Source: Oceanirhabdus seepicola | GTDB taxonomy: Bacteria > Bacillota > Clostridia > Clostridiales > Clostridiaceae | Direction of reading: 5' to 3' | Assembly (NCBI RefSeq): GCF_023684385.1 | Contig: NZ_JAGSOJ010000001.1 | Location: 1,449,146-1,513,145 of the forward strand | Length of the DNA stretch: 64,000 nt | In this document: positions 1 to 7,713 of the stretch, piece by piece | Layout of the letters: every line of letters begins with the position of its first letter | Numbering within the stretch: the first letter of the stretch is position 1 | Program-made: the position numbers and the translations under genes | The notes under the pieces: generated by a model | Seen by the model: only the letters and a program-made list of their open reading frames with translations | The model's database searches: none | Told to the model about the DNA's origin: nothing

Positions 1-650
1 TTTCTAGGAGTGTCAATAGTTTCTACATATCCATCACTTATAAATGCCACTCTATCACAAAGTTCATCAGCCACAAACATATTGTGAGTGGTCAAAAATA
101 TAGTAGTCCCCTTTTCCTTTTCCTTTTTGATAATGTTTTTTATTAATATCGCTCCCGCAGGATCAAGTCCACTAATTGGTTCATCTAAAAAGAGAATTCT
201 AGGATTGTTTATTAAACTACGCGCTACACTGGTTCGTTGCTTCATTCCTTTTGAATAATGCTTAACTTGTTTTTTTCTGTATTCAGTTTTTAATTCCACA
301 CAATCTAGAAGTTCTTCTATATCTCTAATATTGCTTTTCTTATAAAAGCTAGAGAAATACTTAAGATTATCAACTGCACTAAGAGTATTATAGAGATATG
401 GTATTTCAAAAAGAACACCTATATCCTCGTAGAACAATCTTGTTTTATTCTTGATATCCTCGTAATTTATTAGAATATCTCCCTGATTACCACTTAGAAC
501 CCCCATCAAGAGTTTTTGAGTTGTAGATTTTCCAGAACCATTTGGACCTAAGAAACCAAATATTTCTCCTTCCTTCACATGAAAATTAATATCTTTTAAT
601 ATTTTTTTATTCTTATAATATCCAAATGATAGATTGTTCACCCTAATCAT
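1..650 (-). CDS. ABC transporter ATP-binding protein, 3' end outside window
   Basis: ATPase subunit of an ABC transporter, probably for export of a drug or peptide. The visible 216 residues hold Walker A GPNGSGKST (35-43), signature SKGMKQR (133-139), Walker B RILFLDEP (151-158) and the switch histidine in LTTHN (189); the last part lies beyond base 1. I chose ATG at 650, which overlaps the stop of the upstream small gene (ATGATTAG) and has GGTGA five bases before it; an in-frame ATG at 656 is the alternative. The overlap implies translational coupling. A two-component system lies just upstream on the same strand, the arrangement common for peptide-antibiotic detoxification modules. The substrate cannot be told because the permease is not in the window. 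Confidence 0.93.
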   Translation of the reverse strand, partial: MIRVNNLSFGYYKNKKILKDINFHVKEGEIFGFLGPNGSGKSTTQKLLMGVLSGNQGDILINYEDIKNKTRLFYEDIGVLFEIPYLYNTLSAVDNLKYFSSFYKKSNIRDIEELLDCVELKTEYRKKQVKHYSKGMKQRTSVARSLINNPRILFLDEPISGLDPAGAILIKNIIKKEKEKGTTIFLTTHNMFVADELCDRVAFISDGYVETIDTPR

Positions 651-777
651 TTTCATCACCATTTATGTTTTTTTTCTTATTATTTAGTTTCCTTAAAAAT
701 TTCATTTTTAATGGTAATGTTACAATTACCACCACAATAATTATCATCCACCAATACAATTCCATACCTAAAAACAT
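643..777 (-). CDS. 44-residue single-span membrane protein
   Basis: A short gene with an excellent ribosome site (AGGAGGTT, 783-790) and ATG at 777. The product starts MFLGMELYWW, then a hydrophobic stretch MIIIVVVIVTLPL (residues 11-23), then a very basic, asparagine-rich tail ending DEND. That predicts one membrane span with the positive tail in the cytoplasm. Its stop codon lies inside the start region of the ABC ATPase (8-base overlap), so the two are surely co-translated. I do not recognise a family. Possible roles are a small accessory subunit of the transporter or a leader that couples translation; the sequence does not decide. Confidence 0.72.
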   Translation of the reverse strand: MFLGMELYWWMIIIVVVIVTLPLKMKFLRKLNNKKKNINGDEND

Positions 778-791
778 CTTGATAACCTCCT

Positions 792-825
792 ATTATTTTG
801 ATTAACCTAATATTATCAAAATAAT
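792..825. promoter_or_regulatory. Inverted repeat before the small-protein/ABC operon
   Basis: Perfect 11-base arms ATTATTTTGAT and ATCAAAATAAT separated by 12 bases, ending just upstream of the AGGAGG of the small membrane protein gene. It could be an operator for the neighbouring response regulator or an RNA hairpin controlling access to the ribosome site. Confidence 0.5.
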
Positions 826-869
826 TAATCATCAAGATGTCTCTCATGTGTCATGGATGTGAAATATTA

Positions 870-1027
870 GGCAGGTGAAAATAAATAACAAGTCAAAGAT
901 GCGAAGTATATTTGGCAAAATACGAAGAGTTGGGTTCCGTTGATAGTGGTGCTCTCAGCGGGTTCCAAGGATGAAGTAGTTTGCCAAATAGACGAGTGTA
1001 CTGACTTGTTATTTATTTGAACTTGCC
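870..1027. repeat. Interspersed palindromic repeat, family A, copy 1
   Basis: A 158-base element with inverted ends: GGCAGGTGAAAATAAATAAC on the left and, read on the other strand, GGCAAGTTCAAATAAATAAC on the right. The inside holds further inverted pieces (GGTTCCGTTGATAG.. against ..GCGGGTTCC, and TTTGGCAAA-like arms). Related copies are at 32836-33010 and 37979-38092; copy 3 shares the central part in opposite orientation. No coding capacity. The size and the terminal inverted repeats resemble a MITE. Its right end supplies the last codons (GKFK) and stop of the histidine kinase gene. Confidence 0.8.
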
Positions 1028-2092
1028 GTATATTTCAAAATAAAAAACTACTCCACTTCCTTCATTTTTTACCCCATATATAAAATCATGTAATTTAAAA
1101 ATCTCTGATGCCGTGGCTAGTCCAATTCCATTACCACCAGTTTTTTTATTTCTAGATGAATCAAGTCTATAAAATCGTTGCCAAATATATTGTATCTTAT
1201 CTTCTGGAATAGGTTCACTTGTATTAAAAATACTAACCTTCACCTTATTTTTTTCTTGTTTAACACTTAATTTTATCAAACCATTATCAGTCACATATTT
1301 ATAAGCATTTAATATTAAATTTGAAATTGCCTTTGCTAATTTTTCTCTATCTCCAGTTATAAAAATAGGTTCCTTTTCAAAGTCACATTCAACATTAAAG
1401 TCCTTATTTGCAGAATCTATTAAAATCCTACCTGCAATTTCTTCAATAAGCCTTATGATATCAAAACTTTGATAATTCACTTCTACTGCCCTTGTTTCAA
1501 TGGAGGATAAATCCAAAAGTTCTACTATAAGATTATTTAATTTATCCGTTTCTTCTATAATAGTATTAATGTACTCAGATTGTTTTTCTGGAGTTATATC
1601 ATCTTCTATTGCCTCAGCATATGCTTTTACAGTTCCTAATGGCGTCTTGATTTCATGCGCTAAATTGTCAGTAAGATCTCTGTGTATCTTTAACAATTCT
1701 TTCTTTTCTTCAATTTCTGTTTCTAAACTCATTATTGTTCTATTTAGTTTACTAGATACCAAATTTAGATTATTAGATAATTCCCCAAGTTCATCATTAG
1801 ATGAAATATTACATTTTACTGAAAAATCTAATTGTACAATCTTAGATACAGCTTCATTTATTTCTATTAAGGGTTTTGCTAGTATTTTGTTATAATAATA
1901 CGAAAAGAATAAAATAGAAATTATTGCAACTATAGAGATAACATTAATCTTATTTCCACTAATATTCATTGTAGTTAATTGAGGATATAAACTAAGAAGC
2001 AAGAAAATACATATAGCTATCTTTGTAAGCAAAAATACTTTAACTGATATACCATAAAAATATCTAGACTTTATTTTTTTTATATTGTTCAT
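1013..2092 (-). CDS. Sensor histidine kinase, short extracellular loop
   Basis: Membrane sensor kinase of a two-component pair (359 residues). Two membrane spans (about 18-38 and 50-68) leave only a loop of about a dozen residues outside, a layout seen in intramembrane-sensing kinases of cell-envelope stress. Then come a HAMP linker (70-120), the H-box NLAHEIKTPLG with phospho-accepting His146, and an ATPase domain with the N box (NLILNAYKYV) and GNGIGLA. ATG at 2092 follows GAGGTGAAAA and overlaps the response regulator gene by 29 bases, so the two are coupled. The final residues and stop codon are written by the end of repeat family A, so the original C-terminus may have been replaced. It probably controls the ABC operon downstream. 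Confidence 0.93.
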   Translation of the reverse strand: MNNIKKIKSRYFYGISVKVFLLTKIAICIFLLLSLYPQLTTMNISGNKINVISIVAIISILFFSYYYNKILAKPLIEINEAVSKIVQLDFSVKCNISSNDELGELSNNLNLVSSKLNRTIMSLETEIEEKKELLKIHRDLTDNLAHEIKTPLGTVKAYAEAIEDDITPEKQSEYINTIIEETDKLNNLIVELLDLSSIETRAVEVNYQSFDIIRLIEEIAGRILIDSANKDFNVECDFEKEPIFITGDREKLAKAISNLILNAYKYVTDNGLIKLSVKQEKNKVKVSIFNTSEPIPEDKIQYIWQRFYRLDSSRNKKTGGNGIGLATASEIFKLHDFIYGVKNEGSGVVFYFEIYGKFK

Positions 2093-2762
2093 TTTTCACC
2101 TCAAACTTATAACCTGATTTAATAAGTGTAATTATATGACGCGCTTCCTCACCTAATTTAGCTCGAATTCTCTTAATGTGTGTATCCACAGTTCTAGTGT
2201 TTCCATCATAATCATACCCCCATATGTTTAACAAAAGCTCCTCTCTAGAAAAAACCTTTCCCTGATTTTTCATTAACAATTGTAATAGTGCATATTCTTT
2301 ATAAGTAAAATCTATTTCTTCACCAAATATACTTATAGTTTGAGCTGATTGGTTCATGCAAATATTTCCCTCTTGAAGTATATCATCACATGAAATATTA
2401 CTAGCTCTTCTCAGAAGTGCTTTTACTTTTGCAACCAGTACTTTTATACTTATTGGTTTTGTCATATAATCATCTGCTCCCAATTCATATCCTTTTAATT
2501 TATCAGATTCTGAATTTTTAGCAGTAAGCATTATGATTGGAGTCATTTTATCTTCTCTTACATATTTACATATAGCAAATCCATCTAAATAAGGTATCAT
2601 AATATCCAATATTATTAGATCTATAGATTGAGTCTTTAATATTACCATTGCTTCAAGTCCATCTGATGCTTCTAAAATAGTAAATCCATTTTTACTCATA
2701 TAACTTGATATTATTTCTCTCATATTACACTCATCTTCAACAATTAAAATTTTATTGGGCAT
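2064..2762 (-). CDS. OmpR-family response regulator
   Basis: DNA-binding partner of the adjacent kinase. The receiver domain has the acidic pair in ILIVEDE, phospho-accepting Asp in LIILDIMIP (about 53 from the chosen start), and Lys in MTKPIS; the C-terminal winged helix contains FTYKEYALLQLL and RTVDTHIKRIRAKLG. I chose ATG at 2762 (MPNKILIVEDE) because AAAGG at 2772-2776 is correctly spaced for it; an in-frame ATG at 2771 abuts that AAAGG and is unlikely. First gene of the operon RR-HK-(repeat)-small protein-ABC ATPase. Confidence 0.95.
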   Translation of the reverse strand: MPNKILIVEDECNMREIISSYMSKNGFTILEASDGLEAMVILKTQSIDLIILDIMIPYLDGFAICKYVREDKMTPIIMLTAKNSESDKLKGYELGADDYMTKPISIKVLVAKVKALLRRASNISCDDILQEGNICMNQSAQTISIFGEEIDFTYKEYALLQLLMKNQGKVFSREELLLNIWGYDYDGNTRTVDTHIKRIRAKLGEEARHIITLIKSGYKFEVKNEQYKKNKV

Positions 2763-2889
2763 TTTACACATCCTTTATCTATTAAGAGTTTTCTAATTTA
2801 TCTTTTTCACTCAACCTTCCAAATCTTTTTATACATATTTTATCACATTTGTTAATTATTAAAAACTTATATTCCTTTTCTATTTAGAT

Positions 2890-3200
2890 ACATCCCCTGC
2901 ATAGTCTGTCCACTCAATATTTTCCCTTATTCACCATACTAATTTTAAAAATCCCCCCAGCTTGTCCCATCCGCATACATCCTCTCACCAATAAAACTTT
3001 TAATGAACCGTCCCCCATTTGTCCTATCCTCACATCCCCTGATAATTCTAATTTTTATCAATCATCCTTGGCTTGTCCATTCTCCAATCTCCATCCTGAA
3101 ATCACACTTTTTCATGAACCGTTCCTTGATTGTCCAAACGCCACTCATCATACTTTAACAATACTTATGAACCGTCCCTAGCTTGTACTCTCCCCCCATA
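2890..3200. repeat. Degenerate tandem array, period about 55 bases
   Basis: This gene-free stretch (2763-3278) contains six degraded units. On the minus strand the core reads GGACAAGCYAGGGACGGTTC; its GGACAA part is at 3181-3188, 3128-3135, 3071-3078, 3017-3024, 2960-2967 and 2905-2912, giving spacings of 53, 57, 54, 57 and 55 bases. Three units keep the GGTTCAT end well. The 30-35 bases between cores also resemble one another (A-rich start, then GGATG-type words), so this is a tandem repeat, not a repeat-spacer array. GGGACGGTTC words are, from memory, common in clostridial intergenic repeats. No transposase is near. Confidence 0.6.
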
Positions 3201-3278
3201 TCATTTTCCTAAAACCGAAGAGAAACAAATCTTTATAAAATCTTTATAAAATTTTTTTAAAAACTTTTAGAAAAACAC

Positions 3279-3309
3279 TTGCCAACGAATAATAATTATT
3301 ATATAATAA
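3279..3309 (+). promoter_or_regulatory. Promoter with overlapping PerR/Fur-like palindromes
   Basis: A clear vegetative promoter for rubrerythrin: TTGCCA (3279-3284), 17-base spacer, TATAAT (3302-3307). Two overlapping perfect palindromes cover the spacer and -10: ATAATAATTATTAT (3289-3302) and TTATTATATAATAA (3296-3309). A-T palindromes of this kind resemble PerR boxes, and reverse rubrerythrins are PerR-repressed in Clostridium acetobutylicum (family knowledge). Assignment to PerR is inference. Confidence 0.6.
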
Positions 3310-3438
3310 TAACTGTAAGATAGATAAAACAAAACAAAATATTAACAAAAGAAAAGAATAATATAAATTGAATTTAATAGAAACAAAAAAATAAATTGGT
3401 CAAAGGTCAAAAAAACAATTAACTAGGAGGATTTTATT

Positions 3439-3993
3439 ATGGAAAATATGAAAAAGCACGTTTGTTTAGTATGTGGATATGTACACGAGGGAGAGCATGC
3501 ACCAGATAAATGCCCAGTATGCTCAGCAGGAGCTGAAAAGTTTCAATTATTAGATGAGAACAACATGAAATGGGTTGATGAGCATAAAGTTGGTATTGCT
3601 AAAGGTGTTGATGAGGAAGTAGTTAAAGGTTTAAGAGAAAATTTCATTGGTGAATGTACAGAAGTTGGTATGTACTTAGCAATGAGCAGACAAGCTGATA
3701 GAGAGGGTTACCCTGAGGTAGCTGCCGCATATAAAAGAATAGCATTTGAAGAAGCAGAGCATGCTGCTAAATTTGCTGAATTACTTGGTGAAGTTGTAAC
3801 TGATTCTACTAAGAAAAACCTTGCAATGAGAGTTGAAGCTGAGTACGGTGCTAACAAAGGTAAGAAAGAACTAGCTACTCTAGCTAAGAAACTTAACCTA
3901 GATGCTATTCATGATACAGTTCATGAAATGTGTAAAGATGAGGCTAGACATGGTGCTGCCTTCAAAGGATTATTAGATAGACACTTCAAGTAA
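3439..3993 (+). CDS. Reverse rubrerythrin (rubredoxin domain first)
   Basis: Oxygen/peroxide-detoxifying diiron protein, 184 residues. The N-terminal rubredoxin domain carries CLVC (9-12) and CPVC (25-28) iron ligands; the rest is a ferritin-like four-helix bundle with [13 protein letters not shown], EEAEHAAKF and DEARHGAAF ligand motifs. This order is the reverse of classical rubrerythrin and matches the clostridial revRbr group, which reduces peroxide with electrons from NADH via a flavoprotein and rubredoxin. Ribosome site AGGAGG is 9 bases before ATG. Transcribed alone between a palindrome-covered promoter (3279-3309) and a strong terminator (4012-4050). Confidence 0.93.
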   Translation: MENMKKHVCLVCGYVHEGEHAPDKCPVCSAGAEKFQLLDENNMKWVDEHKVGIAKGVDEEVVKGLRENFIGECTEVGMYLAMSRQADREGYPEVAAAYKRIAFEEAEHAAKFAELLGEVVTDSTKKNLAMRVEAEYGANKGKKELATLAKKLNLDAIHDTVHEMCKDEARHGAAFKGLLDRHFK

Positions 3994-4011
3994 GAACTTA
4001 ATGAATATGAA

Positions 4012-4050
4012 AATCCCTAGAGAAATCAATTCTCTAGGGATTAATTTTTT
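4012..4050 (+). terminator. Rho-independent terminator of rubrerythrin gene
   Basis: Thirteen-base perfect stem AATCCCTAGAGAA / TTCTCTAGGGATT with a four-base loop TCAA... followed by AATTTTTTT. The stem is nearly the same as in the hairpins at 5309 and 9031. Confidence 0.93.
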
Positions 4051-4082
4051 TAAGAAAGTATGCTAATTAACTTCCATTTATA

Positions 4083-5099
4083 TTAAGCATTAATGCTCTT
4101 CGCTACATAGTTTACCATATCAACAACTCTTGCAGAATATCCCCATTCGTTATCATACCATGCTGCTATTTTTATCATGTTATCTCCAATTACCATAGTT
4201 GATGGTGCATCAACTATTGATGATCTATTATCACCTTTATAATCTACTGATACAAGTGGTTTTTTCTCAATGCCAAGTACTCCATTTAACTTTGTATCTG
4301 CTGCCTTTTCAATTGCTTCATTTATCTCTTCTTCAGTAACATTACACTTTAATTCACACACAATATCTGTTATTGAAACAGTCGGAGTAGGTACCCTTAA
4401 AGCAAAGCCATTTAATTTACCCTTCATATTTGGTATAACCTTTGCAACTGCCTTAGCTGCTCCTGTTGTTGTAGGAATTATTGATTCACCCGCAGCTCTT
4501 GCTCTTCTTAAATCCGTATGAGTCTTGTCCAAAATCTGTTGATCATTTGTATATGAATGAACAGTAGTTATTAATCCTTTTTCTATACCAAATACTTCAT
4601 CAATAACTTTAATAACAGGTGCTATACAATTAGTTGTACAAGATGCATTTGAAATAATTTCATGCTCTTGTGGATTATATTCTTCCTCATTAACTCCCAT
4701 TACCATAGTTATATCTTCTTCTTTACCTGGCGCTGTCAAAATAACCTTCTTAGCTCCACCTTTAATATGTCCTCTTAACTCTTCTTTTGTTTTAAATTTA
4801 CCAGTAGATTCAACAACTAAATCTACTCCAGCCTCCGCCCATGGTATTTCACTTGGACTATTCCCGTGGAATATTTTTATTTTTTTACCATTTATAATTA
4901 AGTTTTCATCATCAAAATCAACATTTCCTTTAAATCTTCCAAAGCATGAATCAAATTCAAATAAATGAGCTAAAGCTTCATTTTTTGCCCTAGCATTAAG
5001 TGCTACTATTTCTACACTGTCATCTAATCTTTCCTCAGCTATTTTTAAAAATGTTCTACCTATTCTACCAAAACCATTTATACCTATTTTAATAGTCAT
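4083..5099 (-). CDS. gap: Glyceraldehyde-3-phosphate dehydrogenase, GapB-like cofactor site
   Basis: Interconverts glyceraldehyde 3-phosphate and 1,3-bisphosphoglycerate. Rossmann motif INGFGRIGR (7-15), catalytic Cys154 in SNASCTTNC, His181, phosphate-binding TTTGAA and the C-terminal AWYDNEWGYS are all present; 338 residues is normal length. The NAD-selective Asp that usually follows IN in the second strand is replaced (ALNARAKNE, Ala36), and the Pro before the DLRRAR helix is Thr193 (DKTHTDLRR). Both changes are seen in NADP-using or dual enzymes such as GapB and chloroplast GAPDH, so this may be a gluconeogenic or NADPH-forming isozyme rather than the main glycolytic one. Own promoter at 5234-5262; AGGAGG ribosome site. 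Monocistronic. Confidence 0.95.
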   Translation of the reverse strand: MTIKIGINGFGRIGRTFLKIAEERLDDSVEIVALNARAKNEALAHLFEFDSCFGRFKGNVDFDDENLIINGKKIKIFHGNSPSEIPWAEAGVDLVVESTGKFKTKEELRGHIKGGAKKVILTAPGKEEDITMVMGVNEEEYNPQEHEIISNASCTTNCIAPVIKVIDEVFGIEKGLITTVHSYTNDQQILDKTHTDLRRARAAGESIIPTTTGAAKAVAKVIPNMKGKLNGFALRVPTPTVSITDIVCELKCNVTEEEINEAIEKAADTKLNGVLGIEKKPLVSVDYKGDNRSSIVDAPSTMVIGDNMIKIAAWYDNEWGYSARVVDMVNYVAKSINA

Positions 5100-5233
5100 G
5101 ATAATGCCTCCTCATATATTATGTTTAAATCCCGTATATATTTTAAATACTAATTATTTATGCTACATATTTTCACTTTTATTATTCATCTATAGTTATA
5201 TGTGATGTATCATTTATTTTTTATGTCATACTA

Positions 5234-5262
5234 TTTATAACTCTAATCTTCCAAAATGTCAA
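5234..5262 (-). promoter_or_regulatory. Sigma-A promoter of gap
   Basis: On the minus strand TTGACA (5262-5257), exact 17-base spacer, TATAAA (5239-5234), about 135 bases before the gap start. Confidence 0.75.
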
Positions 5263-5308
5263 CACATTTCAAAAAATTATATATTACTGTATTATATTTC
5301 TTAACTAA

Positions 5309-5341
5309 AAAGCCCTAGAGAAGTCAATTCTCTAGGGCTTT
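5309..5341. terminator. Bidirectional-looking terminator hairpin
   Basis: Perfect 14-base arms AAAGCCCTAGAGAA / TTCTCTAGGGCTTT flanking a short loop. It lies 75 bases after the stop of the small minus-strand gene at 5416 and shares stem core and loop with the hairpins at 4012 and 9031. Confidence 0.85.
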
Positions 5342-5415
5342 AATTTAGTAGTAAATCTTTTATTATTTAGTCAATATTTAACAACTTAACCAACTAATTA
5401 TTTAAATTTATCATC

Positions 5416-5631
5416 TTAATTCTTGAAATAGTACTCTTCAACTTTTGTGAAAACTTCCTCAGTTATTTTAAATTTCAAATCATTAACCTTTTGACTTGGA
5501 TCTTCATTATCAGATTTTAATACATAGTTATATTCAGCTAATAATGTATCCATTTCTTCTACTGCTTCTTTTGTAATTTTAAGATTACTTAATTTAAGTT
5601 CTTCATATGTATTCTTGACAACCTCTTTCAC
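5416..5631 (-). CDS. Small acidic protein, 5' end next to IS right end
   Basis: 71 codons, rich in Glu and Lys, predicted helical (VKNTYEELKLSNLK, KEAVEEMDTLLAEYN, ITEEVFTKVEEYYF). No family recognised. Downstream terminator at 5309 supports a real transcription unit. The start is doubtful: the only start-like codon is GTG at 5631 with poor GGTG upstream; reading continues open for 10 codons upstream to a TGA within the IS605 right end. If the element is removed at a TTGAT target, the join would create ATG-TAT-GAA in the right frame, but without a good ribosome site. The gene may therefore have lost its real 5' end to the insertion. Confidence 0.5.
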   Translation of the reverse strand: MKEVVKNTYEELKLSNLKITKEAVEEMDTLLAEYNYVLKSDNEDPSQKVNDLKFKITEEVFTKVEEYYFKN

Positions 5632-5649
5632 TTCACCAGTTTCATACTG

Positions 5650-5866
5650 AATCTCACATCACTAAAGTGACGTGGTTCTCATCTACACAAACTTCTTTTA
5701 TACCCTCAATATATTACTTAAAACTTCATATATTTACGACATTATAAAAACTTATTTGTTTCGATAAAACTTTCACTAACAATAATCCTAATGGATTAAT
5801 TAACATTAGCATAACGCCCGATTCAAGACGTATATTTAATTCTAATTTGATATATTTTTTTATGCG
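5650..5866 (-). ncRNA. Candidate omega (reRNA) guide RNA of TnpB
   Basis: The 217 bases between the tnpB stop and the right-end hairpin have no coding sequence and are where TnpB elements encode their guide scaffold. The terminal hairpin with CTTTAG loop and the following GAGATTCA fit the 3' end of such scaffolds. The guide would then begin in flanking DNA, reading GTATGAAACTGGTGAAG. Inferred from position and hairpin only. Confidence 0.45.
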
Positions 5867-7405
5867 TTAAATACCAAAACTGCTTATTAATTTATAATTA
5901 TCTTTCTTCATGTTTTTCAATCTCTCAATTTCTCTATTATGCAATTCTCTAAAGTTTTCGAAATCATTTATCATATTTTCCCTATCTATTTTATCTAATT
6001 TTTTACCTATTACATTTTGAATTATAAAACTACTATACAAATCTCTCTGTATCTTAAAATCTCCAAAATCATTCCATCTTTCATTTAATTGTTTTTTAAT
6101 ATATTTATCTTCAATGTGATTGAATTGACTGGCTTTAACTTTTTTAGTACTTATCTTAAATAATTTCAACTTCTCATACTGTAGTTTTCTATTTATTATA
6201 TCCAATAACATTGACGGAGCCTTGTTTGCTAAGGATTTACCAAATCTTTTCTTTTTGTTAAACTTACCAGTTTTCTCATTGACAGTAGTATTTTTAGCTC
6301 TAGCTTGCAATCCTTTATAGTTCATTGTTTCCACTAGTATTCTATCACCTAAAGATATTATATAATTCCATAACCTCTCATGAGATTGCTTTCTAATATC
6401 AGCTTGTTTTCTCTGAACATCCTTTAACTCGTAGAGTGTTTTCATATATCTATTACTTTTAATCCATTTTAATTTTTGCCTTTTACCATCTATAATGATA
6501 CCTTTTTTTATAGTTCCATCTTCTTTGAAATTATTAGGATTATTAGCACGTCTTTGTCTATCTAACTTTCTTAATAGCCTTCTCTTTTCCTTCTCAATAT
6601 TATTAACTTCTGGTGCTAATTCTAATAATTTAACATCATATTTTGCAGATATTGCAATAGTTTGAGTGCCTATGTCTAAGCCTACATTTCCTTCTCCTAT
6701 TTCTTTATTCTCCTTTACAGGTGGAACCCCTTCAAGTATGAGCTGAACATAGTATTTATATTTACCTCTGATACGTTTTCTTTTAATTCTACAATACTTA
6801 ACTCTATCTTGAATTGCCATTTGAGCATATTTATCGCATGATTTTATAATTACAGGTAATTTCAACCCATTCCATTGAATTAAGTCATCTTTATATTTTA
6901 ATCCACTTTTATTCCACTTATTTTCTAAAGTATTCAATGACCCATATTTCTTAAAATGAACACGATTAGCTTCACCTTTAATCAATTTATTAATAGAAGT
7001 CCAAGCTCTGCTTGCTATTGCTTGAGCTACTTTACTATCAATACTTTTAAAATGTGAGTACATAGGTTGTATGTAGTTTATAAGTGAGTATTCTGTCAAA
7101 GAATATTTTTTGTATAATTCATTTAATTGCTTATATAGATATTTGCTTTGTTTTTCTAATTTTTTTAAGTTATCTTCATTTTTACAATTGAAATGTTTTT
7201 TATTAATTTCTTTTATTTGCTTTCTTACTTGTTTATAATCTTTTCTCTCTATCATCACATTATATCTTTTAAGCGCTTCACTTAGTATTGCATTAAACAT
7301 TTTTCTACCTATCTCAAAACGTTTATCCAACTCATCTTCTTGCCAAATTTCTGTTTTTAATTCTAATGTTAATACATAACTAGATGTTGTTGATTTCTTT
7401 GACAT
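5867..7405 (-). CDS. tnpB: TnpB, RNA-guided RuvC endonuclease of IS605 family
   Basis: 512 residues from ATG at 7405, chosen for the ribosome site AGAGGTGAG; the frame is open 18 codons further up without a site. An N-terminal helical, lysine-rich half precedes a RuvC-like domain with Asp in GLDIGTQTIAIS, Glu in ILVETMNYKGL and the last Asp in KIQRDLYSSF, so all three acidic residues are kept and nuclease activity is plausible. In place of the usual two CxxC zinc-ribbon pairs it has KVKASQFNHIEDKYIKK, with no cysteines. TnpB cuts DNA at a site specified by the right-end RNA, helping retain the element. No TnpA, so movement would need a transposase in trans. Confidence 0.92.
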   Translation of the reverse strand: MSKKSTTSSYVLTLELKTEIWQEDELDKRFEIGRKMFNAILSEALKRYNVMIERKDYKQVRKQIKEINKKHFNCKNEDNLKKLEKQSKYLYKQLNELYKKYSLTEYSLINYIQPMYSHFKSIDSKVAQAIASRAWTSINKLIKGEANRVHFKKYGSLNTLENKWNKSGLKYKDDLIQWNGLKLPVIIKSCDKYAQMAIQDRVKYCRIKRKRIRGKYKYYVQLILEGVPPVKENKEIGEGNVGLDIGTQTIAISAKYDVKLLELAPEVNNIEKEKRRLLRKLDRQRRANNPNNFKEDGTIKKGIIIDGKRQKLKWIKSNRYMKTLYELKDVQRKQADIRKQSHERLWNYIISLGDRILVETMNYKGLQARAKNTTVNEKTGKFNKKKRFGKSLANKAPSMLLDIINRKLQYEKLKLFKISTKKVKASQFNHIEDKYIKKQLNERWNDFGDFKIQRDLYSSFIIQNVIGKKLDKIDRENMINDFENFRELHNREIERLKNMKKDNYKLISSFGI

Positions 7406-7518
7406 AATACTCACCTCTCTTTCATATCTAGTGTTAAGAACCTTTAACCCCTTACACATCTTTTTTTACTTTAAATATATACACATCCATGATGTTTCTT
7501 TGATATATGTATATATTC

Positions 7519-7560
7519 TTGCCACTAACTCATGAATGAATTCACGAGTATACGTGGCAA
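7519..7560. repeat. Long hairpin at presumed left end of the tnpB element
   Basis: Outer arms TTGCCAC / GTGGCAA and inner arms ACTCATGAA / TTCACGAGT around a four-base loop. It lies between TTGAT and tnpB, where IS605 left-end hairpins sit. It might instead be a terminator or regulatory hairpin. Confidence 0.55.
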
Positions 7561-7713
7561 TTTTATCAACTATTAAAATATTGATGTTTTATAGTATAAA
7601 TAACATATAATAGCATAATTTGTCACTTCATGGTATAATATGTTATTACATACTGTATTATGGCATATTTTTATACCAATATTTATACACAAACTAATTA
7701 CAGAGGTGGGTTT

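Larger units (their letters stand above)
5648..7564 (-). mobile_element. IS605-family element with tnpB only (IS1341-like)
   Basis: Contains tnpB but no tnpA. The right end is marked by the hairpin CACGTCAC-TTTA-GTGATGTG (5674-5655 on the minus strand) followed by GAGATTCAG, a form typical of this family. The left end is inferred next to the sequence TTGAT (7569-7565, minus strand), followed at once by a long hairpin (7560-7519). TTGAT is the known target of some members such as ISDra2; its use here is inference and both boundaries may be off by a few bases. Confidence 0.65.

Noticed and set aside
1500..1895. Open frame antisense to the histidine kinase, and similar frames opposite gap, uvrA, cdsB, M81 and others
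   Set aside because: They lack ribosome sites, mirror the codon bias of the real gene on the other strand and show no protein motifs.
2890..3200. Possible CRISPR array (short core every ~55 bases)
   Set aside because: The cores differ at many positions, the intervening pieces resemble one another, and there are no cas genes; it is a degenerate tandem repeat.
5867..7405. Nuclease-dead TnpB-like repressor (TldR)
   Set aside because: Asp, Glu and Asp of the RuvC site are all visible, so loss of nuclease function is not supported.
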